A stretch of 64,000 nt of DNA from Paracentrotus lividus. Its lineage: Eukaryota; Echinodermata; Echinoidea; Camarodonta; Echinidae. How positions within the stretch are numbered: position 1 is the stretch's first letter; every line of letters starts with the position of its first letter. The notes below the pieces were generated by a model. The model did no database searches. It worked only from the letters and a program-made list of their open reading frames with translations, and had not been told where the DNA came from. Below are positions 1 through 12,429 of this stretch, piece by piece. Location: assembly GCA_940671915.1 (NCBI GenBank), contig CALNVZ010002100.1, forward strand, positions 69,716,006 to 69,780,005, given 5' to 3'. Both the position numbers and the translations under genes were made by a program.

Positions 1-2538
1 CCACATCAATACAAGGCTATTTATAGTAATGAAATCATCACCAAAATCGCGAAATTTTGCTCTCGCCAATTTCCCCAACTAGCCCAAAATCTCGAAAATA
101 TCTGTACGCGAAAATATTGACTTATACAGCAGCTTTGCTAAATCGAAAACTACAAACTTTCAAAGTTTGAACTTGTTGTCAGATAAAATGAAAGATAATG
201 ATTTATGCTATAATATACCACATGAAAAATCATAATCATGACAAACAATCATCAAAGTGTAAGTTTGAACTTGTTGCCAGATAAAATGAAAGATTATATC
301 ATAACATACCACATGAAAAACAGTTATCAAAGTGTACCATATTACAATAAAAAATTAAAAGTTGCGGTCCTGAAAAATCATATTTTTAAAAACTTTTTGA
401 TATAAACAACTTATACAGAAAAAAGAGACTTTCAGGAAGAAAATTTTGCTTGCCTGACACTTTTCAGGAAGCATTTAGGAAGTAAAATGCTGAATTTTAT
501 GTCTGTAACGTTTAAACAACTCAGATGTGAAACCAAAACTTAAACAAATCATGAGGTATCTGATGATCAAAATGGTATTAGTAAGCCAGGCTACATTATA
601 ATTACAATGAAAAACAACTTTAAAAAGACAGTTAACTGTATTAATCCTATAAAGATATCGTAAGTTTCATACTGTACTTTCAAAAAGCAAAATGTGTATA
701 AATTATGTTGTCAGCAATGCATCTTGGATGTTACATGAGATATTAAAGACCTGAATACAAACTTTTTCTTTTTCATACAGAAACTTTAATTCTCAGAGTG
801 GGCAGTAATTAGGTGATTTATTTATTCCATAAGTTTTTGAGTGGAGGTTTGCATACAATTTGCTGTAGCTATGACAAGCAATCCTTGAGGTAATCCTGAG
901 TAACCTTTATAAAGTAAATGCAAATGAAAATTTGAATCAATTATCAGCTTTGACTTATGCCTATAAGTCATATTTGCTTGGACACGGGTAGGGTATGACA
1001 GCCCCCCCCCCCCGCAAAAAAAAAAAAAGAAGAATTATTGCTATTGGCCAGAGATATTTTCGATCCAATGGCTGCATTATTTTAATATTTTAATATCATC
1101 ATTTTACAGTTTTGTTTAAAGCTATATAAAAAAAATAAGAATATCATGTGTTTCTATTGTACAAATTTGATATTTAAAGAAAAGAATCCCAGTTATTTTC
1201 TTTCCATTGATGGACAATTCCAAAATTCATGTATCTCCTTGAATTTTTAGAAAGAGTACATAACCATTTATTTGCACCATCTGATTCTCTTCTACTTTTC
1301 TGCTGTTATCTAGTTGCCCTGTGACTTAACCGGTCATGTTTTGGGAGAGTGCATCAGTACAAAATATGTTTACTTGCTCATGTATTACTGCATCTTCTGG
1401 CCCCATTTCATCTTCTTTTCCTACAGACTTAAAGTGCAATCACCTAAATATCCAACTGGAAAAGTGCAAATGCATATGGATCTTTCTGTTTTTATTTATA
1501 TAAAGAGAAATCCACTCCATTACAGAGAGAATCATCTTCAGAATAAGGGAGGAATGCAGGGAGACAAAAAGGATGCGTACTGCATTGCCCTCAGGTATCG
1601 TGGTATTCAGCAATCGGTATTACATGTAAATCCTATTACAGTGAACAATGATACAGCATGTGCATGCACAATGTTTTGCACGTGCCTACTGCTAGGTTGA
1701 AAATGACGTGCCATTTCCATAGAATGGAAATTATTAATAAAACATGATGGCTATTCCAAAAAGAATTAATTCATCACTGTCAAACATCTCATAAAAATGA
1801 GCATGGTGTAAAAATTTACATAAAAACATACATGTACACTTGAACCAAAATGCACCAACAAAAAAAACAACCATCGTGAACATCTATTCTACATTGTACA
1901 TCCACAGCCATTATATGCAACTGTATGATACATGATCACATGATTCTTTTTTTTAATGGCTTCATATTATTTTTAGGTCTATGTTTAATAATTGTCAAGA
2001 TGTACAAATGTAGTTTTAATCACTATTGCTTTCGCATTTGGGTAAGTTGAATCAAAAGTCAAGTGTGAAACGGTGTTAATTATACCAGCCTACATTAGGC
2101 AGGAGATGGCCCACCAGTTCAACAAACTATAGACAGTTTGGGAGGGAGAGCAAAAGACGAACTGTGTCTCTGGCCTGATTTCATCTCGCAATATATCTCA
2201 TCAGTCCTTCATACAAATGCAAGTACATCTCCTGATCAACCCTCCTTGTCTTTTACATTTTCCCCCTACCATTGACAGTTCTTTAATCAAAGAAGACATC
2301 TACATGCACATGTAGGAATACATGTATGTGCATCTTTTATTTAACGCCTCATGAAATTTATGTAGGCAAATGGACCAGTCCGACTTCAGAACATGACCAT
2401 GAATTTATAGAACAATAAAATACTCTGATAGGTAAAGTCCAACTTCATATTTATGCTATCAAGTTGGTCTTAATTTAAAAAAAAGGAAACTTTTCAGTGC
2501 AGATTAGAGAAAAACAGATAGGAACAACCAAATGTACA
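1..2538. other. non-coding AT-rich region
   Basis: No supported gene. Open frames here are short, AT-rich and unlike known proteins. It contains a two-copy tandem duplication near 163-340, a C-run followed by an A-run near 1003-1028, and scattered TACATGTA palindromes. A 128-codon frame at 1314-1700 has no recognisable domain and low-complexity AT-driven composition, so it is not called. Confidence 0.6.
163..340. repeat. two-copy tandem duplication, unit about 98 bp
   Basis: Two successive copies share GTTTGAACTTGTTG, CAGATAAAATGAAAGAT, TACCACATGAAAAA and ATCAAAGTGTA in the same order. The second copy is shortened by a deletion. No coding capacity is seen. Confidence 0.75.
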
Positions 2539-3497
2539 TGGTCATATTCAAACGTGAGTGACACGACATTTGGACTGATAGAAGGGCGCATATCTTAGCA
2601 CTTGTAATAATAATAATAATATATAGCACTTAAAGTACGCCATCTATCTAGTTACCTATTCAGAGGCGCAGAGGGAAGTACAATGAAGGGAGGTGATTTA
2701 TTTAAAATGAGACGAGAACAAATGTGTTTTAAGACCTGATTTGAATGATTCCAAAGATCCAGCATTGCGCACACTGGAAGGAAGAGCATTCCAGAGAGCA
2801 GGTAGGTTATGAATGGATCATGACTACCATATTATGTATAATGTAGGAAGGACATGTGTCATTACCAGTTGGATTTGAATTTTACAATTGCTCCTGGAAA
2901 TTATGATTAAAAAACAGTGCGTGAGTGACACAACAGAAAAAAGACATGGGTCTCTGACCATCATTGGTTATGGTTGGATTTGTGCCCAAGTAGATCTCTA
3001 AGGGTACCATAGGTGCTGGTATATGTGTATGAATAGTGTACCTCTCCGACATTTATTATGTTTATCAATCATTCCCTCTCTGTGGAAAATGGGCCACCTC
3101 TATGTGTCGTGAGTGACACGACATCCAAAATGTGAGTGACACGACCAGTGCCTTAAATTCAACATTTCAAGTAAATAACTAAATCCAAATTACCTGTATT
3201 TATATGCCATGTTAGAGTAGTCCATGAAAATTACTTTAAGCAAAAAAAATCTGACAAAAGTGATTAGTTTTAAGAAAAAAGAAGCATTCAAAGCACCATA
3301 ATCCCATACGTGCAAATTCCTGTTTGCTCAATTATTCAGCGTTAGGAAACTGGATCACATAATGTTTGAATTTAAATGATTGTTTGTATTGTAAAGAAGC
3401 CTTTGTGTTGATTTCAGATCCTAATTTGCATTTTCAAAGGCACAGCGCAACATTGAAATTTCAGCTAAATGTCCCACTTAGTCTGAATATGACCACA
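2539..3497. mobile_element. possible MITE-like element with imperfect terminal inverted repeats and GTGAGTGACACGAC motifs
   Basis: The left end reads CATGGTCATATTCAAACG and the right end, reverse-complemented, reads TGTGGTCATATTCAGACT. This gives an imperfect inverted terminal match of about 35 bp. Inside, the motif GTGAGTGACACRACA occurs near 2554, 2921, 3109 and 3131. The interior also holds an ATAATAATAATATATAGCAC segment with GAGGCGCAGAGG, which resembles common dispersed invertebrate repeats, and a GGAAGAGCATTCCAGAGAGC segment. No open frame of transposase size is present. Borders are approximate and no clear target duplication was found. Confidence 0.45.
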
Positions 3498-5749
3498 TGT
3501 TTGTAAGTTGGCAACTCAATCATTTATGATATGTTTGAGAGACCATTTTATTTTCTCAAATTTATAAAATGTCAGTTCTAAAAAAAAATCACAACTTCAA
3601 TAAAAGGAGATTTATAGCAATTGAAACAGTGAGTATTGATCATGAAATCAAGCCCATCAAGTGGCTACCCACCTGGTCAAATATCTCAAAAATATCTGTA
3701 CAAAAAAAAAATTTGGCTTAAATTTAGGACTTGAGAAACTAGGAGTGACAATACAGGTACATTGAGGACGCTACTCCAATCTTGGTAAAGTCCTTGTTTC
3801 ATTATAAGCGAGATATTCACTATAGAGCGATTTCACATGACGTCACATGGTGGGCAGGACAATAAGGTACCGGTGCACCAGACCGTAAAAACAATGATGT
3901 TTCACGGTTTGATGGACACGTTTCTTTTGTTCTGCCCACCAACATGGATGAATGGTGACGTCGCTGGGAACGCTCTATTCATTCATCACAAACTACAACA
4001 AAACTGCAGCCCTCTATATTTACATGTACAATCGTTAATGAAATTGGCCCTTGCCCAATGTCATTTCATTGATGCAGTATTTAATAATTGCAACCATGCC
4101 AAGATGGTACATGTACATGTATTTTAGTACACGAAGCTGCTCTACATATACATTAGACTTGAGTTTGCTCAATTTTCAGATTCTAGCCTGATCAGCCATT
4201 CCAATAAAAAAAACAGCTTGAGAACTAGAAAACCCCATAGGCTTTCATGTACAATGTATCTAGGCCTATATTTTTAACAATTTTATTGATCAATTCATCA
4301 ATTACATATATTTTCATTATACGAACACATTTAAAGACACATATTATTGATGTGTGGGGGAAAAAACAAAAATTAGAGAAATATTCCTGTTGCGATAGCA
4401 CACTATCAGGTATACATTATGCATTCACACTTGTATATTTTCCAACACCTTTTTGAGGTCACCCAACAAGTCATGCACAATTTAAGGCGTGATGACTCAT
4501 ACCAAAGACACAATGTATCAACACAGGTAGCATCTTTTAATGGGCATTTTTCCCCTTTAGACTAATTTACATTCAAGAACAAAAGAAGAAAGGAGAATTG
4601 TCTAAATCTTGGTTTACATGTAAGCTTTCCCTGGTACATTTAATACTAAGTCTTCGTCAACATAATTGGATATGTACAGTGGATATGTAGGCATATACAT
4701 GTAGTTTTGCAAAATCAATGTACATTCTGTATATTAAAAACAGAGTATATTTTAGTTTGCAAACATATAGCATTAAGTCCATTTCAAATCATTACGTACT
4801 AAACAAATTTGGGGAATATTGTAATGTCACTAATATTGTAATGTCACTTTACATACAATTTTCAACATTGCTTAGACATGTAGCATATTCCCTTTAGAAT
4901 TACACGCAATATCCCAATATCGGGGCAAAAGGTCGTGTTACATGTGGTGTGTGTGTGAGTAGAATGCAGGTTGTTTTATATCTACTCTAGATATATCTCC
5001 ATCCACTCACATCCTAGTGGTTGGCTGCCCAACCAAACAGGTTCGTTTACATGGTCAAATTGTGTTGATGTTATTACTGCTGCCCTGAACGTAAACAAGA
5101 GCTAGCCCTGCCTCCTCCTAGCAGATGCATTGTGAATCAATGGCTAATCACATCAAGGGTCTGTGTGCTTTTACAGAGTCGAAACTAATCAATGCACCAC
5201 AAAATGGATACAAAATTCTTCATTTTCATGCAAAGGCAAGCAACATCAAGAGAGAGAAAGAGAGAGAAAGAGGACAAAGGGTTACGGAGAAACAGAGAGT
5301 GTCGGCAGATCATACAATTACAATTTACAAGTCAAAAAATGTTTTTAATTTTTTTTCTTTTTTTTTAATGTTTTTTTTTTCCATTGACTGACATGTCCGT
5401 TATGCTGGAATGGGCTATGCACTTTATCAATCCCATATAAGTACAACATTAAAAGTCTTGCATGTAGCATCATTACTACATGTATCTCCTAAGTTTTGTC
5501 AAGATTATCAAAATTCTAGTTCTTATTTTTCTTGATTTCAGTGTCCAACTTGATAAAAAAAAACATTTTCTTCTATTTGTTTAATTTTTTAATTATTTTA
5601 CATTGTCATTAATGACAGCATGACCAGTTTGTTAACAACGATTGCAGACTACCGAGTGTACTGCTTTGTTGACAGAGGGGAATTGAGGCAATGACCTTTT
5701 TCAATCCTTACAACCACAAAAGCCCATTAGTTCAATTCTTTACCCAGGG
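3498..5749. other. non-coding region
   Basis: No supported gene. It contains the small inverted repeat at 3826-3972, AT-rich unique sequence and a GA-rich short run near 5251-5275. Short open frames overlap low-complexity sequence. Confidence 0.55.
3826..3972. repeat. short inverted-repeat (MITE-like) unit
   Basis: GACGTCACATGGTGGGCAG at the left is matched in reverse complement by CTGCCCACCAACATG and GTGACGTC at the right, separated by a short centre. It could fold into a hairpin. The 96-codon frame that crosses it is explained by the repeat and is not called as a gene. Confidence 0.4.
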
Positions 5750-6140
5750 CGCTACAAACCCACTTGCCCGCTTGCCCAGGGCAAGTGAAAACCACTGGCG
5801 GGCAAGTTAAGATCAAATTCACTTGCCTGATCGGGCAAGCCATGATTTGAGAGGAATGTATACATGTGCAACATTTCACCTAAAAAACACAATAAAATAC
5901 GAATCAGACAAAATATCACACACACAAAATGCCTAAATATTCTTCCTATATGCACGTCGTTTATGGACTCTTATTAGGTCTCAGATGGTAGTTGTTATTA
6001 ACAACAAAATCATGATTAGGGTCTAATCAAAGAAAATGAAAAGAAAATCCGGGCAAGTGTCTTTTTCTTGTGGGCAAGCAAAACCAAATTTCACTTGCCC
6101 AACAGGGCAAGCGAAAAATATAATTTTTGTAGAGGCCTGT
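5750..6140. repeat. cluster of GGGCAAGTG / CACTTGCCC motifs
   Basis: The nonamer CACTTGCCC or close variants, in both orientations, recurs at about 5761, 5779, 5803, 5820, 5835, 6053, 6075, 6092 and 6104. Several pairs are self-complementary, for example CTTGCCCAGGGCAAG and CTTGCCCAACAGGGCAAG. The block looks like a dispersed repeat or a decayed mobile element. The 67-codon minus-strand frame over it is a by-product of the motif. Confidence 0.55.
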
Positions 6141-9019
6141 TGGGGTTGCTGTAAATTATTAGACCAGTGTTTCCCAATAATGGCATTATCAGGCTAGCTC
6201 TTACAAGCACAGCCCTCACAGAAGGGAATTGGTATGGGATAGAACAACACTGAATGCACTGTTTAGTACCTGATCAACGTATGTAAAGGCATCCTCTAAC
6301 TTGCCTCTGACGCCAGCCTGTTTCAGAGTTGATTGCATTAATTAATAGGGAGGGCCAGAAAAGGGGTCATGGCTTTGAAAGAAATGAAAATTGATTATAC
6401 CTTTATGATGTTAAGTACAACCAAGTGGAGGAACTATACACTGTTGACTACATGTATAACAATATACTTGCAATCCAGAATATGACCCCGTTATAACTTC
6501 AGTAGAAAGTTACAGTGTCCTGCGAGTTACCTTCTATTTCTCTTCAAGCCGGAATGTGGACTTGAGAATCAGCTTTCCTTACATAGCAACAAAAGCATTC
6601 TTTCATGCATACCGGTACATGTAGGCAGTAGTGAGAATACAAATGAAGCAGACTTCTAAATTGCTCTGCAGCATTTTTCTAGATTGCTTTAGAGCAACCC
6701 AACTAGCCAGACAGATGAGAATAAAGTGGAGTCTATAAAATGTGTTAAATTTCATCTAAATCAATTGCAAACTTATATTCTGTTTATTACTATCTGAATG
6801 TATTGTTATCGCACACCAAATCATGGCCAGCTGGAGCAGCTGTGTACAAAACGTCAAATTGATCATTAACCATGGAAACAACCAAAATAAAATAACAAAA
6901 ACATATTATCATCATCATGAAACAACTCCAATGAGAGCAGAATAATAAGGATGCAGGTTTGAGCTCAAGTAAACATCACAACCTGCATTATCGGTCGTTA
7001 TTTCTGCAAGCACCCGTACAAAACAACAGATATTAGGCAATAAGTTTTCCCAGCGCAAATGAGGACTGCGAGAGGGTCATCGGCATTGGATGATGGGTAA
7101 ATGTGTTGACTGGCGCCAGACAAATCTGATTGCAGTGGGAGGGCGACACTCTACGAGGGTTTCAAATGATCATTTACATGGCAGGAATATCTTGTGCCTC
7201 ATAACGGCAGGGGCACAGGTATAGAGTCTAGAGGCCAGTCGCCATTGAGAAGGGGAAATTCACCAAGAAGTAGAACTCAATAATACCTAGTTCTAAATTG
7301 TCTTGCCTTTCTTGCGTAGGAGTTCTATCTTTTTTTTTTGCTTCTTTTTTTTTTAGCTAGTATCTTTAAACTTTTCATTAAAAGTATCATACAATTGTTC
7401 ATTTTATGATCACTAGATTTTCTTTTTTTTTAAATTTGGTACTTTCTTCTGTTCTCAGCTTTCCCTCATTTTATATTTGGAATATTGTAAACATTTGAGG
7501 AGACATGTTAAATGTAATAGTGGAGATAAATAAAAGGTGTAAAATTCTGATTATCATTATAAATATTTCATGCCTGTTCATTAAAACTTGCCCCTTTCAC
7601 TTGACAGAAACAGTATACATATACAAACAGTAACACTGAACATTCCACCGAAGAAAAAAAAGTAGCAACAGGAATTTAATAATTTGCTCATGGGAGACTT
7701 TAATTGTTAGATGAATCAGTTAGAATATATATGTAAGGCTACATGGAAAATAAACTGTACATGTACACGGAGGTCGAATTGGTTGCTCATGTATGAAGAA
7801 CATAATATAATCTGAAGCAGATTGTATATTTGTATGATCTTTGATATTCTGAATGGATGGGACACAGCTTTGTTTCTGACAAGGGAAGAAACGGTATGCA
7901 ATGAACTCACGCCAACCACGCACTCCACACTTTACTCCCATGAAACATCTATAAATAGACTTTCAAATCTGTGCATGCATACAGAGGGCAATGGACACAA
8001 AAGCAGGGAAAGAATACACCAGGGCTGGCGACAGAGAAGTCATTGCAAATTGTAATTTTGTTTTGCGGATGAAAAATGGGAGGCAGTTAGAATCCAGTTC
8101 TGTCAGGGTTGGAAACCTTTTCCTCGGAGTCTTGCAAAATGAAATTGTATTTACAACTGTCCAAATACGTGTAGGTTTTCACAGAAGCTTGCATCATATT
8201 ATGAAATGTTTGTCAGTGGGGTGATAAATTCATCCAGTAAACTGAAACCCTTGGCCTTGAATTAATTTCAGATTCTCCAGGTTATTTATTTTTAGTACCC
8301 ATTCTCTATAGTCTTCCAGATTTCATATCCATCTCCATAAAACTTGGGAAATTTAGTCATTTTAAACCAAATTATATTTCTTGGGGTTTTAACCAAAAAA
8401 CAAAAAAATAATTGACACTCTTCACCTTATCATGATAAATCTACATGTACATGTACATCTATACTATATGAAAATAACAAAGCTGATCACTGACTTTAAT
8501 ATATCTAACTTCATCCCAGAATTTTAATTTGATTATTATTTTTTCATTAATGTATTACTAGTACCCCTCATTATATCCTCCATTTAGTCATCTAGATACA
8601 ATGATTATTTCATAATACTCGACAAACAAACTCATTAAAATATTTGTAATTCTTCATATGACCGATCATTGTCATTTCACTCATCAAATATGTTGCGACT
8701 CACAAGCCTTTAATCTTCCAAAATCCATAGTTACATTTATTTTACTGGGACATTCCTTTTCTTGTAAGCACAGACAAACTGATCTAATTTTTTACTCCCA
8801 TTATCTCGTCTAATCCCTGTATTCTAATTCCCATCTCTCCAATTCATGAATAGGAGATGAGTAGTTAATCCCTCCCTTACCTTACACCCTACACCACCCC
8901 CAGTCCCTCATGTAAGGGGCCTCTCTCACTCTCATGATAGAGGGATGAGCGATTAATCTCACCCCGTGGGGATCAGCCTCTGATCTGTCACCCATCTCTT
9001 TCCAGGGATCGTTTTCTAC
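6141..9019. other. non-coding region
   Basis: No supported gene. The stretch 6950-7260 has more balanced composition and fewer low-complexity runs than its surroundings and could hold regulatory sequence, but nothing specific can be named. Overlapping short frames at 7716-8224 on both strands have no recognisable domains. Confidence 0.5.
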
Positions 9020-9390
9020 CATGTTTACACCATGACTCGGCTCGAGGATTTCAAACAGCAATTTTATGGCATGAAAATAGGATCAGTGTGATCCGCAACC
9101 AAGTTTGACACGCCTTTTTTGCTCCCCCTGAAAGACGAGTTCGACGTGGCAGTTTTTCTGTGTGTAAACAGAAAGCTGTGTCGAAGTCAATGACTTTATA
9201 AAGGTCAGAGGTGGAGTTCAGCTACTTTACAACACACATTAATAACGTCCCTTTACTTCCGGTCATTATCTGCGAGTCGTATTGAACTCGCCTTTTTCCC
9301 CCTGTATAAACACGATCACAGGTTCATTCTTTGCAGTGTCGGACCCTTCCTGAGGATTCGACACTCGAGCCAAGTCACTGTGTAAACGTG
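9020..9390. mobile_element. MITE copy 1, GTTTACAC-type ends
   Basis: The left end GTTTACACCATGACTCGG and the right end CCAAGTCACTGTGTAAAC are inverted repeats of each other. The body matches the reverse complement of 14958-15345 along its length, for example AGGATCAGTGTGATCCGC, TTTCTGTGTGTAAACAGAAA and GATCACAGGTTCA. There is no coding capacity, so it is a non-autonomous DNA element. Confidence 0.75.
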
Positions 9391-9560
9391 GTATTCTTCA
9401 TTTCAGGGTAATGTGCCCAGATGTACAGCTGATCACAACCAGTCCCAGACCCAAGGGTTATAGACTGCTGGGTAATTTCTTCCAGGACTTGGTGGCTCCG
9501 ATTATTTAGCCAACCATCTTGTAAATCAGTCACGTTAATCTCTCTCATGAATGTTATTTT
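9391..9560 (-). other. protein-like or conserved-looking segment, possible exon or regulatory element
   Basis: A minus-strand frame is open through 9375-9587. The part from about 9400 to 9549 gives a well-balanced peptide without low complexity (for example residues NVTDLQDGWLNNRSHQVLEE). Base composition here is less AT-biased than the flanks. No good splice acceptor or donor pair was found, and the low-coordinate end runs straight into the MITE at 9390. It lies downstream of the minus-strand RING exon, so an internal exon is possible. It could equally be a non-coding conserved element, as it includes the E-box CAGCTG. Confidence 0.25.
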
Positions 9561-10629
9561 TGGCACCATGTAACGCAGAAAACACATTCATGTTTCTTTA
9601 CAAACAGACCTCTAATCCAGGATTATTATCAAGTAAGAAACTAATTTCTGTAATCAAGATATACATTTTTTTTTATTTAAGGCATGATATTAAAGACAAT
9701 AAAATATATGCATTTTACTATAAATATAAAGTACAACATTGCTCGAGAGATTTCCCAAATAAAAAAGGACAATTAGGAGAAAACAATGAAAACACAGAGC
9801 TAATGGCAGAAATAAAAAAACATTGTGTACAAAGTGAAGTACAGCTAGGTAATGGGTGAGCGAGAGAAGAGGGAGGTGTCAAGGGGCGTCAAAGATTCTA
9901 CTAACAAGCCAGACTAACCGACTCCAAACCCGCCACCGCAATACAACGCTCAACAACAGACTCCCCATTAAACATGAAACTTGATTTCCACATCAATCGT
10001 GGAAATATTCTCCAAGTACTGCAACTGAAGACAAACTATTCTGACTAACTGAACAAATGAGTCATGTGTGTTTATTGTTCACTAGGAAGCATGCAAGAAG
10101 TTATCACCACACCTAAATAAAGTTATTTCAAAAATTGTACTTTTTTTTCTCTTTTAGATATCTATGTCTCTCTCTCTTGGACTCTCAACATGCTCTGCAG
10201 TATATTGTTAAAGGTCCTCCATAAAAAATTAATGATTAGTCCCAGATTTGAAAATTATATTTGACGAATTTTGTGAAAAGGAACAAATGTTGACCAACTT
10301 TACATCACAGTGAATCTTCAATCGAAAAACAGCAATCACAATTTTCAAAAATTCTCAACTCTTTTTTATTGATCCAAACCAGCAGTAATTGACACTGTAT
10401 ATAAAACCTGTTATTATATCACTGAACCTTAACCCTACCTCTACATGGACAAATAAAGCCTTGTGCAATTGTTGTCAGAAGAAATGTTGTGTTTCACCAT
10501 TTCAAGTGTCATTGAAAAGTCATTATTCTGATTCTCAATAAATCATATGAAAGGAAATACTTCATATCAATGAGTCCCTGACAGATTTCCTATGATGTAA
10601 TTCATCTCCTCCATTTCAAAGCCATTTTA
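9561..10629. other. non-coding region
   Basis: No supported gene. AT-rich sequence with short poly-T and TCTC runs. The 102-codon frame at 9551-9859 is lysine and asparagine rich, has no domain and is not called. Confidence 0.55.
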
Positions 10630-11225
10630 AGGGGAGATCCAACCCGTAAATTGAAGGTTCAAATGTTGTTACTGTACAAACTAAGCAAACCTTGTTTTTT
10701 CGGATATTCTTGGACACATTTCAGAGGTGTGCTCTTCGAAAGTTGTTGCGATCACCTCTTAATTTAAGGGGCGTCCAAATTGTTGCCCTTTTTATGACCA
10801 ATATTTTTGGGGGATATCATTTGGAGGAACTATCATTCGCCCCGAATTTCAGATCATATAAAAGAGAAATAAATTGCTACAAGCTGAAACCAATTTTGAT
10901 GGAATTTAGAGGGGTAAAAATTAATATTCAGCCCGAAGAGAGTTCATTTTATAAATATTTTTCAAAAAAATGGAATGTAATCAAAATTTATACTTCGCAT
11001 TTGTAAAACTGCGTAAAGAAAATTCAAGTGTAACTATTTAGAAAAATTGTTCCAATATTGCACGACATCTTGTGAGAAATGCAGGTTCGTTTATTATTTT
11101 AACCAAAAGTTATATCATCTTAAAGTCGTGATCTTGATTTCGCTGAAAACGGCAATCTGTCAATATCTCTAAAAGCTCCGTACACGGACGTATGGAAAAG
11201 GTATGGTGTCTTCTATAAATAAAAT
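10630..11225 (+). repeat. left terminal inverted repeat of the 3.8-kb element
   Basis: Reverse-complementary, with many mismatches and small gaps, to 13820-14430. The 104-codon frame at 10692-11006 lies entirely within this arm. It is mirrored in broken form in the other arm, which argues against a functional protein. Confidence 0.75.
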
Positions 11226-11566
11226 GTCTTTGACTTTTTAAACCCAAATCAGCCGGTTTCTGCAGAAATTGATAACATTAAAGATCTACAAGTAAAAAAT
11301 TATTATTTGATTGTTTTTATGTATATAACATACGGGTACTTAGCGTTTTCCAAAATACATCGCAAAAGTTGTTTAAGGTGTATATTGTGACATTTCATGA
11401 TGTTATATTATGTGATACACAGGCACCTAACTAGGATTTTTACTTGAAGGTTCGAAATCTGCAAAAGTGGACAAAAAGGTACATCAATTTTTTTTCACAT
11501 CAAGCCGGGCGAGTAAAAAGGTACATCAAAAATATTTCACGTCACGCTACCCGCACGAAAAGCGGG

Positions 11567-11910
11567 GGGGGGGGGGGGGTAGTAGGTGTTCAAAAAAAAA
11601 TATATTATTTATAGGGGTAGGCTGAGGTCGTTCGATTGGCCCCCAAAATGATAAGCAAAAAAAAAACTAAAAAAGTTAAAACATTTTATCAATTTTTTTA
11701 TTTTATTTTTTGTCAGGCGGACCTGCTCTCCGTCGGGGGGGGGGGGGGGGGTTCGTTCACCCCCCCCCCCCAGTTACGGTCTGGATACATGCAGAGGTAG
11801 TAAACAAATAAAAGTGAGTGCAAAGTGAATTTGAGAAGACAATCCATTCCCTTTTCCAGGCCTGTAACTAGGGGGGGGGGGGGTTCGGGGATCGAATGAC
11901 CCCCCCCCGC
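11567..11910. repeat. paired long G and C homopolymer runs
   Basis: Three G-runs and two nearby C-runs occur. One pair (about 11737-11772) is a G-run of about 16, an 8-base spacer TTCGTTCA, then a C-run of about 13. Another (about 11868-11909) is a G-run of about 14, then TTCGGGGATCGAATGA, then a C-run. Each pair is a potential G:C hairpin, and the G strands could form quadruplexes. Exact run lengths may be affected by sequencing error. Confidence 0.7.
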
Positions 11911-12429
11911 TGGCGAGAGGGTCCGCTTGACAAAAAAAAAAATAATAAAAAGAGAGAGAGAGAGAGAAGAGAAAGGAAGAAGAAAACAGGGTGTGAACGG
12001 ATTCTTAATTGACCTACTTATATACCTCATTTTCAAAATGTTCATGAGCTAATTATAAATTAAAAAAAATAGTGCTTAAAATCGCCCTTTTTTAGATAGT
12101 CTGTGCAATATTTGCTCTGGCTCTCGCATAATCATTATTTTCAGAGACCGCGGAGCGTTTTTGAAGGGGCTTGAGGGGGTGGGGTGATTAAAAGTTGATG
12201 GGCTGAGCACGAGGAAAAGTATTTTTAAATATCTACTGAAAAAATTGGAGGGGCTGCAGCAACCCCCCTCCCCATCCTTCATCCCTGGTTTTCAGGAAAT
12301 ATTACAATAAGAATTGAAATACGAGTCATTTAATAAAAGTTTTTCCTCTCGACTTCATGCTCACATTTCAGTTTTTCAAGGTAGGTGATGGTCATCTTGT
12401 TGTTTTAGGAGTCTAAAAAAAAAAAAGAA

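Noticed and set aside
1314-1700. 128-codon plus-strand frame
   Set aside because: AT-driven composition, no domain, no splice context. Chance frame in AT-rich DNA is the simpler reading.
10692-11006. 104-codon frame
   Set aside because: Lies wholly inside the left inverted arm of the 3.8-kb element and is broken in the other arm.
11713-12045. 110-codon proline-rich minus frame
   Set aside because: Created by C/G homopolymers and a GA microsatellite.
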